In this document: positions 1 through 6,263 of the stretch, in pieces
How the letters are laid out: the number at the start of each line of letters is the position of its first letter
Position numbering within the stretch: the first letter of the stretch is position 1
Origin: CBDUBS01 sp965365445
Lineage (GTDB): Bacteria; Bacteroidota; Rhodothermia; Rhodothermales; DASSAV01
Assembly: GCA_965365445.1 (NCBI GenBank)
Contig: CBDUBS010000112.1
Coordinates: forward strand, 1 to 11,365
Direction: 5' to 3'
Length of the DNA: 11,365 nt
The notes under the pieces: generated by a model
Told to the model about the DNA's origin: nothing
Database searches by the model: none
The model's input: only the letters and a program-made list of their open reading frames with translations
Translations under genes and position numbers: made by a program

Positions 1-11
1 GGACCCCATGC

Positions 12-46
12 AAGGAGGCTCCCGCTTCAATAACGGGAGCCTCCTT
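12..46 (+). terminator. Hairpin, probable terminator of an upstream gene
   Basis: A perfect 13-base-pair inverted repeat (12-24 with 34-46) encloses a 9-base loop. The stem is GC-rich in its loop-proximal part, and the right arm runs into a short, interrupted T-rich stretch (TTACGTTTAT). This is typical of a rho-independent terminator for a plus-strand gene ending to the left of the window. The T tract is poor, so it could instead be a processed 3' structure. The minus-strand side has no T tract at all. Confidence 0.6.
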
Positions 47-70
47 ACGTTTATATGAAGCCATTCGATC

Positions 71-98
71 AGGTGCGAGGGAACGCACCTCACCTCGC
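71..98 (+). other. Leader hairpin with a competing alternative pairing
   Basis: In the space just before the ABC exporter gene, AGGTGCG (71-77) pairs perfectly with CGCACCT (84-90) around a 6-base loop. Part of the same left arm, GCGAGG (75-80), can instead pair with CCTCGC (93-98). The two stems cannot form together. Whether this region is transcribed is unknown. It may be chance pairing in GC-rich DNA, or a leader structure acting on the downstream gene. Confidence 0.25.
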
Positions 99-135
99 CG
101 TGTTAATCTGACGGTCTGCGCGGCCTGTCTCCCAG

Positions 136-1992
136 ATGACAATTACCCCTCTCTTAGCCACGAATTCCGAGGAAACGGTGCGGAAAGAGAAAAAGAATAA
201 AAGCCGGCGGTTTTCGTCCGCGCTGAAGGAAGCCCGCCACCTCCTGTGGGAGCACCGCAGAAACCTGAGCATCGGATTCGTCATTATGGTCATCGGTCGC
301 CTGGCGGGGCTCGTTGCCCCGGCCAGTTCCAAGTTCGTGATCGATGACGTCATAGGGAAAGGGCGGGCGGAACTGCTCGTGCCGATTGCGCTGGCTGTAG
401 GGGCGGCCACGCTGGTGCAGGCCGTTACCAACTTCAGTCTGGCGAAAATCATCAGCCTGGCCGCGCAGATGGCCATCATGAATATGCGCAGGCGCGTGCA
501 GGATCAGATCGCGCATTTGCCTATCCGTTACTTCGATTCCACGCAGACGGGTGTGCTCATTTCGCGTATCATGACGGACCCGGAGGGGATTCGCAACCTG
601 GTCGGAACCGGCATCATTCAGCTCGTCGGCGGGATTTTTACGGCCAGCCTTTCCCTCGCCGTGTTGCTGTACCTGAACTGGCTACTCACGGTGAGCACCT
701 TGCTCATCCTGGCCTTGTTCGGAGGGGTGCTGGCTGCTGCATTCAAATGGCTGCGCCCTGTGTTCCGCGAGCGCAACGAGATACAGGCCCGCGTAACCGG
801 TAGATTGACCGAGACCCTCGGCGGGATTCGGGTGGTAAAAGCCTATCGTATGGAGGAGTCTGAAAGGCGGGTGTTCAGCGCCGGCGTTGATACCCTCTTT
901 CAGAATATCCGGAAAACCATTCTGGTGACGTCCGGGGTAGGGGTCATGGGCAACCTTGTCATCGGAGCGGTCGGCATCACGATGATTCTGATTGGAGGCC
1001 GCTCCATTCTGGCCGGGGAGATGACGCTCGGGGATTTCGTGATGTACGTGTTTTTTACCGGACTGCTGGCGGCCCCCGTGGTAGAAATCGCATCCATCGG
1101 CACCCAGATCAGCGAGGCGCTCGCCGGTTTGGACCGCATCCGTGAAATCCTGGATATGGATACGGAGGATGCAGAAGACCAGAAGAGACAGCCGGTTGGC
1201 CGGTTGAGAGGGGATGTGGCGTTTCAGGATGTCTGGTATGCGTATACCGAAGGGAACCCTGTTCTGAAGGACGTTACTTTTCAGGCGCCGGCCGGTTCGA
1301 CTACCGCTCTGGTAGGATCGAGCGGGTCGGGGAAAAGCACCCTGGTCAGCCTGGTTATGGCCTTCAACCAGGCCGATAGGGGCCGAATACTCATCGACGG
1401 CAGGGACCTTTCCGATTTACGTCTGAGCGACTACCGGGCGCAGCTCGGCGTCGTGCTACAGGAAAATTTTCTGTTCGACGGAACGGTAGCGGATAATATT
1501 CGCTTTGCCCGTCCCGAAGCGCCCATGGAAGAGGTGTTCGAAGTAAGCCGTATCGCCAACTGCGACACCTTCATTCGCGGTTTTCCGGAAGGCTACGATA
1601 CGGTTGTAGGCGAGCGCGGTATAAAACTCTCCGGAGGTCAGCGCCAGCGAATCGCTATTGCTCGGGCGTTGCTCGCAGACCCTCGGATTCTCATCCTGGA
1701 CGAAGCCACGTCCAGCCTCGACAGCGAAAGCGAAGCGCTCATACAGGAAGGGCTCCGTCGCCTCCGGAGGGGGCGGACCAGCTTCGTGATCGCCCACCGG
1801 CTGTCAACGATCCGTAGCGCCGATCAGATTCTCGTACTCGAAAAGGGAGAAATCATCGAACGCGGTACGCACGAGGAATTGATGGCCATGGGCGGGCGAT
1901 ACCGCGAGCTTCACGACCGGCAATACAATTGGGAGATGAATCGCTTCATCAACCCCGGGGAGGAGGTAGCTTCGGAAGCGGAGCCTTCCTGA
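136..1992 (+). CDS. MsbA-type ABC exporter (fused membrane and ATPase domains)
   Basis: This 618-residue half-transporter should work as a homodimer in the inner membrane. It has a basic cytoplasmic N-terminus (about 1-43). Six predicted membrane segments lie near 45-66, 80-105, 158-178, 180-202, 262-287 and 298-320, and the nucleotide-binding domain runs from about 355 to 600. All ATPase motifs are present: Walker A GSSGSGKST (394-402), Q-loop Gln442, signature LSGGQ (498-502), Walker B ILILDE (518-523) with catalytic Glu523, and switch His554. The family exports lipid A, lipid-linked sugars, peptides or drugs, and the substrate cannot be read from sequence. The convergent sugar-modifying genes make a glycolipid plausible. 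The ATG at 136 is chosen because the charged N-terminus and first helix fit the family, though no clear ribosome binding site precedes it. The C-terminal tail of about 20 residues is acidic. Confidence 0.93.
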   Translation: MTITPLLATNSEETVRKEKKNKSRRFSSALKEARHLLWEHRRNLSIGFVIMVIGRLAGLVAPASSKFVIDDVIGKGRAELLVPIALAVGAATLVQAVTNFSLAKIISLAAQMAIMNMRRRVQDQIAHLPIRYFDSTQTGVLISRIMTDPEGIRNLVGTGIIQLVGGIFTASLSLAVLLYLNWLLTVSTLLILALFGGVLAAAFKWLRPVFRERNEIQARVTGRLTETLGGIRVVKAYRMEESERRVFSAGVDTLFQNIRKTILVTSGVGVMGNLVIGAVGITMILIGGRSILAGEMTLGDFVMYVFFTGLLAAPVVEIASIGTQISEALAGLDRIREILDMDTEDAEDQKRQPVGRLRGDVAFQDVWYAYTEGNPVLKDVTFQAPAGSTTALVGSSGSGKSTLVSLVMAFNQADRGRILIDGRDLSDLRLSDYRAQLGVVLQENFLFDGTVADNIRFARPEAPMEEVFEVSRIANCDTFIRGFPEGYDTVVGERGIKLSGGQRQRIAIARALLADPRILILDEATSSLDSESEALIQEGLRRLRRGRTSFVIAHRLSTIRSADQILVLEKGEIIERGTHEELMAMGGRYRELHDRQYNWEMNRFINPGEEVASEAEPS

Positions 1993-2017
1993 GGGCGAGG
2001 GTTTACCTGCGGTCGTC

Positions 2018-3151
2018 TTACCTCCTCACATAGCGGACGACGCATTCGGCAATGTACTCCTGCTGGTCCGGTGTAAGCTCGGTATGCATGGGCAGCGAAA
2101 GGACTTCCGATGCAGCCCGCTCCGTTTCCGGCAGGTTCGAATACCGGGCAGCCTGATGGTCCGAAAACACCTCCAGCCTATGCAGCGGTACGGGGTAGTA
2201 TACGGCGCACGGTATTTCGTTCTGCCTCAAGTGCTCGATCAACCCCTCCCGCCCGGGCTCTCCGAGAAATGCCGGGTTGATGCGGACGGTGTACTGATGA
2301 AATACGTGCGTGCTTTCCGGAGCACGGTACGGCGTCACGATTTCCGGATACGGAGCGAAAAGCGCATCGTACCGATCGGCGGCGGCTCTCCGCGCATGGA
2401 TGTATGCGTCGAGATGCCTGAGCTTGACCCTCAGGATGGCGGCTTGCAATGCATCCAGCCGGCTATTGACCCCGACCACTTCGTTGTAGTACTTACGCCG
2501 GGAGCCGTGGTTGGCAATGGTCCTTACCTTGTCATACAGCCCTTCGTCGTTGGTGAGGATAGCCCCCCCATCGCCGTAAGCTCCCAGGTTTTTCGACGGA
2601 AAGAAGGACAGGCAACCCATCGTGCCCATGAACCCGACCCGTCGCCCTTTGTATTCCGCCCCGATAGCCTGGGCGTTGTCTTCGATCAGTGCGATGCCGT
2701 GCCGATCGGCAATCTCGATCATCGGATCAAGGTCGGCGGACTGTCCGAATAGATGCACCGGGACGATGGCTTTCGTGCGCGGGGTGATGAGATCCTCTAT
2801 CTTTTCCGGGTCCAGGTTAAACGTACGGGGGTCGATGTCCGCAAAGACGGGTGTTGCGCCGAGCAGGGCGGCCGCTTCGGCCGTTGCAATGAACGTGAAG
2901 GCCGACGTGATGACTTCGTCGCCCGGCCCTACCCCGAGCGCCATCATCGCTATCTGGAGCGCATCGGTGCCGTTGGCCACGCCGAGCGCGAATCGCCCTT
3001 TGAGATAGCCCGCCAGATCGCATTCGAATTTGCCGACGAACGGCCCCCGAATAAAGCTCGATGAATCCAGAACCTGCTGGATCGCCGCGTCCATCTCTCC
3101 TTTCATGGCGAGGTACTGGCCTCGCAGGTCAACCATTTGAATGTCTTTCAT
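2018..3151 (-). CDS. DegT/DnrJ/EryC1-family sugar aminotransferase, WbpE-like
   Basis: This 377-residue PLP-dependent fold-type I aminotransferase is of normal length for the DegT/DnrJ/EryC1/StrS family. Visible landmarks are the GTDAL cofactor-phosphate region (61-65), Asp158 and Gln161 in IEDNAQ (cofactor ring binding), and the Schiff-base Lys187 in FFPSKNLGAYGDGGA. GVNSRLDALQAAIL and a C-terminal SLPMH motif are also present. From memory these resemble WbpE/WlbC, which aminate a UDP-3-keto-sugar acid using glutamate to give a 3-amino sugar. Other family members make 4-amino sugars, so the exact substrate is open. It lies 50 bases downstream of the acyltransferase on the same strand, the expected partner that acylates the new amine. 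It ends 25 bases from the convergent ABC exporter with no clear terminator between them. The ATG at 3151 gives the usual family N-terminus (IQMVDLRGQY). Confidence 0.92.
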   Translation of the reverse strand: MKDIQMVDLRGQYLAMKGEMDAAIQQVLDSSSFIRGPFVGKFECDLAGYLKGRFALGVANGTDALQIAMMALGVGPGDEVITSAFTFIATAEAAALLGATPVFADIDPRTFNLDPEKIEDLITPRTKAIVPVHLFGQSADLDPMIEIADRHGIALIEDNAQAIGAEYKGRRVGFMGTMGCLSFFPSKNLGAYGDGGAILTNDEGLYDKVRTIANHGSRRKYYNEVVGVNSRLDALQAAILRVKLRHLDAYIHARRAAADRYDALFAPYPEIVTPYRAPESTHVFHQYTVRINPAFLGEPGREGLIEHLRQNEIPCAVYYPVPLHRLEVFSDHQAARYSNLPETERAASEVLSLPMHTELTPDQQEYIAECVVRYVRR

Positions 3152-3201
3152 ACCCTGGTCGGAAAGGTGCCTGAATGGTTTAGGATCGGGGTCGGGTTTG
3201 C

Positions 3202-3981
3202 TTACGCGTCTTTCCAGCCCTGACGATCGAGCAGTTGATCCGGGGGCACTGCACGCAGCGGCCGTGCGGGGACGCCTCCGTAGATGATACCTTCTTCGGC
3301 ATCTTTCGTGAGCACTGCTCCCGCTGCCACAACGGCATCAGGGGCTACCGTTTTCCCCGGAAGGATAACGGCGCCTACCCCCAGACGCCCTCCGCGGCGA
3401 ATGGTTACCCCCTGGAAGTGTTTGAAGCGCTCCTCCGTGCGTCCGAGGAAGTTGTCGTTACTGGTCAGCACTCCCGGAGCGATGAACACGCGGTCCTCCA
3501 CGACCGAGTAGGCCGTAAGGTAGGCATTTGTTTCGAGCTTGCAGTACCGACCGATTTTGCACTGGTTTTCGATGGCTACGCCGCGCCCCACGATGCTGTA
3601 CGCACCGATCCGTACCTCCTCGCGCAGTGTACACATATCGGCTACGAGCACCTTCTCCTCGATGGTGCAGCCGGCATATACGACCACATGAGCCCCGATC
3701 AGGCAGCCGTCGCCAATGGCGGCGGGAGGGGGACGGTTATTCCTGGTTACGGCGCTGTTATGCGCCTTCATGGGCAGTTTGCCAATCGTCGTAAACTCGT
3801 CTATGCGTACGTTATTTCCGATGGTGGAACCATCGTGTATGACTACATGATGCCCGATTTCGCATCCTGACCCGATGGTTACCTCATCTCCTATAACACA
3901 GAAACGGCCTATCCGCGTGCCTTCTCCGATCCGGCTCGTGGTTCCTATCGCGGAAGAATGACTGGATTCAGTCTGGCCCAT
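3202..3981 (-). CDS. Left-handed beta-helix (hexapeptide) acyltransferase, possible sugar N-acetyltransferase
   Basis: The 259-residue protein is built almost wholly of hexapeptide repeats of the [LIV]-G-x4 type, forming a left-handed beta-helix that should trimerise and use acetyl-CoA or acyl-ACP. Repeats cover about 11-67, 88-171 and 192-240. They are interrupted by two extruded loops (about 68-87 and 174-190) and closed by GGVPAR (235-240), common in sugar and serine acetyltransferases. The second half, with IAPGVLTSNDN (167-177) and a late LGVGAVILPG repeat, resembles WbpD/WlbB, which N-acetylate UDP-3-amino-sugar acids. The first 80 residues look more like LpxA and make it longer than typical WbpD (about 190 residues). 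LpxA/LpxD-like O- or N-acylation is the alternative. It is the first gene of a probable operon with the aminotransferase 50 bases downstream. The ATG at 3981 leaves a short polar lead before the first repeat. Confidence 0.85.
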   Translation of the reverse strand: MGQTESSHSSAIGTTSRIGEGTRIGRFCVIGDEVTIGSGCEIGHHVVIHDGSTIGNNVRIDEFTTIGKLPMKAHNSAVTRNNRPPPAAIGDGCLIGAHVVVYAGCTIEEKVLVADMCTLREEVRIGAYSIVGRGVAIENQCKIGRYCKLETNAYLTAYSVVEDRVFIAPGVLTSNDNFLGRTEERFKHFQGVTIRRGGRLGVGAVILPGKTVAPDAVVAAGAVLTKDAEEGIIYGGVPARPLRAVPPDQLLDRQGWKDA

Positions 3982-4036
3982 GGCTCCAACTGTCGGATGG
4001 GTTGGCGAGTAGTAAGGAAATACGAACCTTTCTTTA

Positions 4037-4101
4037 GTCGATTCGTTTGCGATTCACGCCAGAAGATAGTCAACCCGACAGTTCAATCCGAACGAATCGA
4101 T
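4037..4101 (+). promoter_or_regulatory. CGATTC repeats and inverted repeat in a divergent intergenic region
   Basis: TCGATTCGTT (4038-4047) and AACGAATCGA (4091-4100) form a perfect 10-base-pair inverted repeat, extendable to 13 pairs (4037-4049 with 4089-4101) if two G-T pairs are allowed. The hexamer CGATTC occurs twice in direct orientation at 4039 and 4050, exactly 11 bases apart, about one helical turn, and once inverted at 4094-4099. The site lies between the divergent acyltransferase gene and the small membrane-protein gene and ends 6 bases before the latter's ATG. It could be an operator for a helix-turn-helix regulator or an RNA hairpin covering the ribosome binding site. No regulator is encoded nearby. 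Confidence 0.35.
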
Positions 4102-4107
4102 CCCGTC

Positions 4108-4272
4108 ATGCTTTATCTCTTGTTTGCTTCCCTCCAGGCCGCCGACCGCGTTGCGCCGACACCTGCTCCGCACGGCTCGGGCGCCGAATGGATGGTTATC
4201 GCCAGCATCCTGATCCCCATGCTGTTGCTGTATCTCATCGTGTACGTCGGCAGTAAACGCGCCGTGCCCTGA
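4108..4272 (+). CDS. Small putative membrane protein, 54 residues
   Basis: I do not recognise a family. The predicted protein has a short hydrophobic N-terminus (MLYLLFASLQAA), then a Pro/Gly/Ala-rich polar stretch (about residues 13-27). One strong membrane segment follows (about 28-47, rich in Ile, Leu and Val), and the tail is short and basic (GSKRAVP). The N-terminus may be a short signal sequence cut near LQAA. Otherwise it is a membrane anchor, giving a hairpin topology. Support for a real gene: the hydrophobic pattern is coherent, and a strong terminator begins 6 bases after the stop codon. A structured upstream region also precedes the ATG. The reading frame is open further upstream to about 3958, but that part overlaps the divergent gene and reads as non-protein-like. 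Small size and lack of known homologues keep confidence moderate. Confidence 0.55.
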   Translation: MLYLLFASLQAADRVAPTPAPHGSGAEWMVIASILIPMLLLYLIVYVGSKRAVP

Positions 4273-4277
4273 AAACG

Positions 4278-4313
4278 AAAAAGCCCGCCTGCCGGTAAGC
4301 AGACGGGCTTTTT
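4278..4313. terminator. Bidirectional rho-independent terminator
   Basis: The arms 4278-4292 and 4299-4313 pair over 15 positions with one C-A mismatch around a 6-base loop. The core is GC-rich (GCCCG/CGGGC), with an A5 run on the left and a T5 run on the right, so a U tract follows the stem on either strand. It sits between the small membrane-protein gene (stop at 4272, plus) and the TPR gene (stop at 4330, minus) and can end both transcripts. Confidence 0.9.
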
Positions 4314-4329
4314 AGCGAAGGGAGGTCGG

Positions 4330-5196
4330 TCAGAGCGTCTCCAGATAATGCTCGGCCGGTGCTTTGAAGCTACCGAAGCGGGCTTCGCTGAAAGCGGCCT
4401 TGGCGCTGGCATTGTCGCCCTTGAACATGAGCGCTTCGCCCTTGACGAAATACAGGCGGGCCTTGTCGCTCTTGCTTCCCGTGTGCATTTCCAGGCCCTT
4501 GTTGGCAGCCGTAATGGACTGGTCGTAGTCTCCGAGGGCCTTGTAGGCTTCAGCCAGGTAGTAATAGGCATCCGAATCGAGGGGGATGACTTCCTGAAGC
4601 TTCGTGAGGTGCGAAATGGCTTCCTGGGCATCCGCACGGCTGGCTTTTTCGCCTCCCCGGCTCAACGCAGAAGAGGCCTTGTAGACGAACATTCCTCGGA
4701 TGGCGTCCTCGGCAGCCCGGGCTACCTTGCTGTCGTCGCTCTTGCGGGCTTCCTGGAAAACGGCAACGGCCTCATCGGTTTTGTTTACCTTCGAGAGCGC
4801 CAGCCCTTTGCCCAGGTAGTTATTGGCGTACTTGGGGTAGCGCTTGATCCCTGCCTCGAAATGCTTCAGCGCGTCTTCATATTTTTCATTATCGCTGAGC
4901 TGCTTGCCGCGGTTGTAATCGATCTGGGCGGCTACCTTGTTCGACCGATCGGCGATATCGGCGTCGCCGGCCTTTTTCGCGAGATCGGCCGCCCTGACAA
5001 ACTGTTTGTGCGCTTCGTCGTAATTCTTAGCCTTCGCCGCCTCGATGGCCGCATTGTAGGCGCGTTTATATTCCTGGTCATCCTGTGCGTACGCCGACGA
5101 AGCGCTTGCACCGGCCATGAAAAGGAAAATAAGTAGAGCAGGCGCCAGGTTCTTGGCCAGCTGCATGATGCGTGAGGTTCGGTTCACAATCATCAT
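4330..5196 (-). CDS. Secreted tetratricopeptide-repeat protein
   Basis: With the start at 5196 the protein has 288 residues. A signal peptide has basic residues near the start, a hydrophobic core (LAPALLIFLFMAGA, about 17-30) and a likely signal peptidase I site after AYA (35-37). The mature protein, starting QDDQEYKRA, is helical with TPR-like units near 41-74, 91-124, 125-158, 208-241 and 246-279. Two of them carry clear landmarks (KYEDALKHFEAGI and DAYYYLAEAYKALGDYDQSI). No enzyme motif is visible. TPR proteins of this kind are periplasmic or outer-membrane scaffolds, and the partner is unknown. The frame is open to a GTG at 5265, but that GTG lies in the predicted -35 box. A GAGGAG sequence abuts the ATG pair at 5196/5193; the second ATG (5193) or an in-frame GTG (5187) would have more normal spacing. 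Confidence 0.85.
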   Translation of the reverse strand: MMIVNRTSRIMQLAKNLAPALLIFLFMAGASASSAYAQDDQEYKRAYNAAIEAAKAKNYDEAHKQFVRAADLAKKAGDADIADRSNKVAAQIDYNRGKQLSDNEKYEDALKHFEAGIKRYPKYANNYLGKGLALSKVNKTDEAVAVFQEARKSDDSKVARAAEDAIRGMFVYKASSALSRGGEKASRADAQEAISHLTKLQEVIPLDSDAYYYLAEAYKALGDYDQSITAANKGLEMHTGSKSDKARLYFVKGEALMFKGDNASAKAAFSEARFGSFKAPAEHYLETL

Positions 5197-5239
5197 CTCC
5201 TCGGTTAGCGATAAAACGCGGTGGTTATGGGGATAACTA

Positions 5240-5268
5240 AAATATTTCTTACGGTCGCCTAACACAAG
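5240..5268 (-). promoter_or_regulatory. Probable sigma-70-type promoter of the TPR gene
   Basis: Read on the minus strand there is TTGTGT (5268-5263), a 17-base spacer and TATTTT (5245-5240). This places transcription start near 5233, giving a leader of roughly 37 bases to the ATG at 5196. The spacing is ideal, and each box matches the E. coli consensus at four or five of six positions. The match is by eye only, and Bacteroidota often use a different housekeeping promoter. Confidence 0.45.
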
Positions 5269-5419
5269 GTATCCAGTACCATGCCAAAGGCCTTATGATT
5301 CTTACTTATAGCTTCAAAGCGGCAAAAAATGGAAATCCCAAACAGCAAGAAAGTTTCCGACGTGTGACAATCTGTTGCGGGTGTAGGGTTCCGTGTGCAA
5401 TCCTGTCCTCGGGCAGTCC

Positions 5420-6133
5420 TCAGAAGTTCGGGGCGATGGCATGCTCGCGGTAGAACGAATCGATGAGGCTGACCGCTTCCTCCGGATCGTCGGTGAGGTG
5501 AAACAGGCTGCGGTCGCCGGGTGATATGTTGCCCAGCTCCTCTACCACTTCGTCCAGCCAGTGGACCAGCCCCTCCCAGTACGCCTTACCCATCAGGATA
5601 ACGGGGAACCGCGTGGACTTGCCGGTCTGGATAAGCGTAAGCGCCTCGAACAGTTCGTCCAGGGTGCCATATCCCCCCGGCAGCACGATGAACCCCTGAG
5701 CGTATTTTATGAACATCACCTTCCTGACGAAAAAGAAGTTGAAATTGATCAGCTTGTCGTGATCCACGTAGGGATTGGCCTGCTGCTCGTGCGGAATGAC
5801 GATGTTCAACCCCACGGATATACCGCCTGCTTCCCGGGCGCCTTTGTTGGCCGCTTCCATGATGCCCGGTCCCCCACCCGTAATCACGCCGTAATGGGCT
5901 TTCACGAGCCGCGCGGCCACCTCCTCTCCCAGCTTGTAGGTAGGATGGTCCGGCGGCGTGCGAGCCGATCCGAAAATCGAAACGCACGGACCGAGACTGG
6001 AAAGCGCTTCAAACCCGTCAACAAACTCGGACATGATCCGGAATATTCGCCACAGGTCTTTTACACGGCTTTGCTGCCATGCGTCTTCTTCCTGATGGGT
6101 GAGCTTGCCGGAAGTGTTGACGGGTGGGTGCAT
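5420..6133 (-). CDS. LOG-family protein (TIGR00730 type), nucleoside monophosphate phosphoribohydrolase
   Basis: With the ATG at 6133 the protein has 237 residues. It shows the Rossmann-like lysine-decarboxylase-like fold of LOG proteins, with GGGPGIMEAANKG (86-98) and PGGYGTLDE (152-160), the two defining motifs, plus Arg137 in FFVRK between them. Characterised members release a free base (such as a cytokinin or adenine) from a nucleoside 5'-monophosphate in the cytoplasm. Older databases call these 'lysine decarboxylase' without support. The N-terminal extension of about 45 residues before the first beta strand (GPCVSIFGSAR) is typical of the longer bacterial subclass. A TTG codon at 6190 would extend the frame by 19 residues but lies next to a possible promoter, so the ATG is preferred. 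It is separated from the OmpA gene by that gene's terminator, so it is probably transcribed on its own. Confidence 0.88.
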   Translation of the reverse strand: MHPPVNTSGKLTHQEEDAWQQSRVKDLWRIFRIMSEFVDGFEALSSLGPCVSIFGSARTPPDHPTYKLGEEVAARLVKAHYGVITGGGPGIMEAANKGAREAGGISVGLNIVIPHEQQANPYVDHDKLINFNFFFVRKVMFIKYAQGFIVLPGGYGTLDELFEALTLIQTGKSTRFPVILMGKAYWEGLVHWLDEVVEELGNISPGDRSLFHLTDDPEEAVSLIDSFYREHAIAPNF

Positions 6134-6156
6134 AGGGAGGGGTTTACGACGGTAGC

Positions 6157-6185
6157 AATAGAGTAGATCTTCGTACAATCGACAA
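6157..6185 (-). promoter_or_regulatory. Possible promoter of the LOG-family gene
   Basis: On the minus strand TTGTCG (6185-6180) and TCTATT (6162-6157) are 17 bases apart, each matching four of six consensus positions. It lies just downstream of the OmpA terminator and about 25 bases before the ATG at 6133, where a promoter is needed. The match is weak and by eye. Confidence 0.3.
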
Positions 6186-6203
6186 TTCAACGGTAAAAAA
6201 CAA

Positions 6204-6241
6204 GTAGACCGCCCCCGTAACGAACCCGGAAGGCGGTCTAC
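6204..6241 (-). terminator. Rho-independent terminator of the OmpA-family gene
   Basis: GTAGACCGCC (6204-6213) and GGCGGTCTAC (6232-6241) form a perfect 10-base-pair stem with an 18-base loop. On the minus strand the stem is followed by TTGTTTTTTACC, a good U tract. It starts 22 bases after the OmpA stop codon, so it terminates that transcript before the LOG-family gene. Confidence 0.85.
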
Positions 6242-6263
6242 CTCTCACCTGAATACAGGCCGT

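Noticed and set aside
1960..2027. 9-base inverted repeat (GAGGAGGTA / TACCTCCTC) around the convergent gene ends
   Set aside because: The arms are 50 bases apart, inside the two coding regions, with no T tract, so a terminator is not supported.
4348..5136. Plus-strand open frame of 262 codons antisense to the TPR gene
   Set aside because: It mirrors the codon pattern of the real TPR gene, which has signal peptide, repeats, promoter and terminator; the antisense product has no recognisable features.
5325..5382. Possible terminator after the LOG-family gene (GGAAA...TTTCC then a T run on the minus strand)
   Set aside because: The stem is only five A/T-leaning base pairs with a loop of about 18 bases; too weak to call despite the T run.
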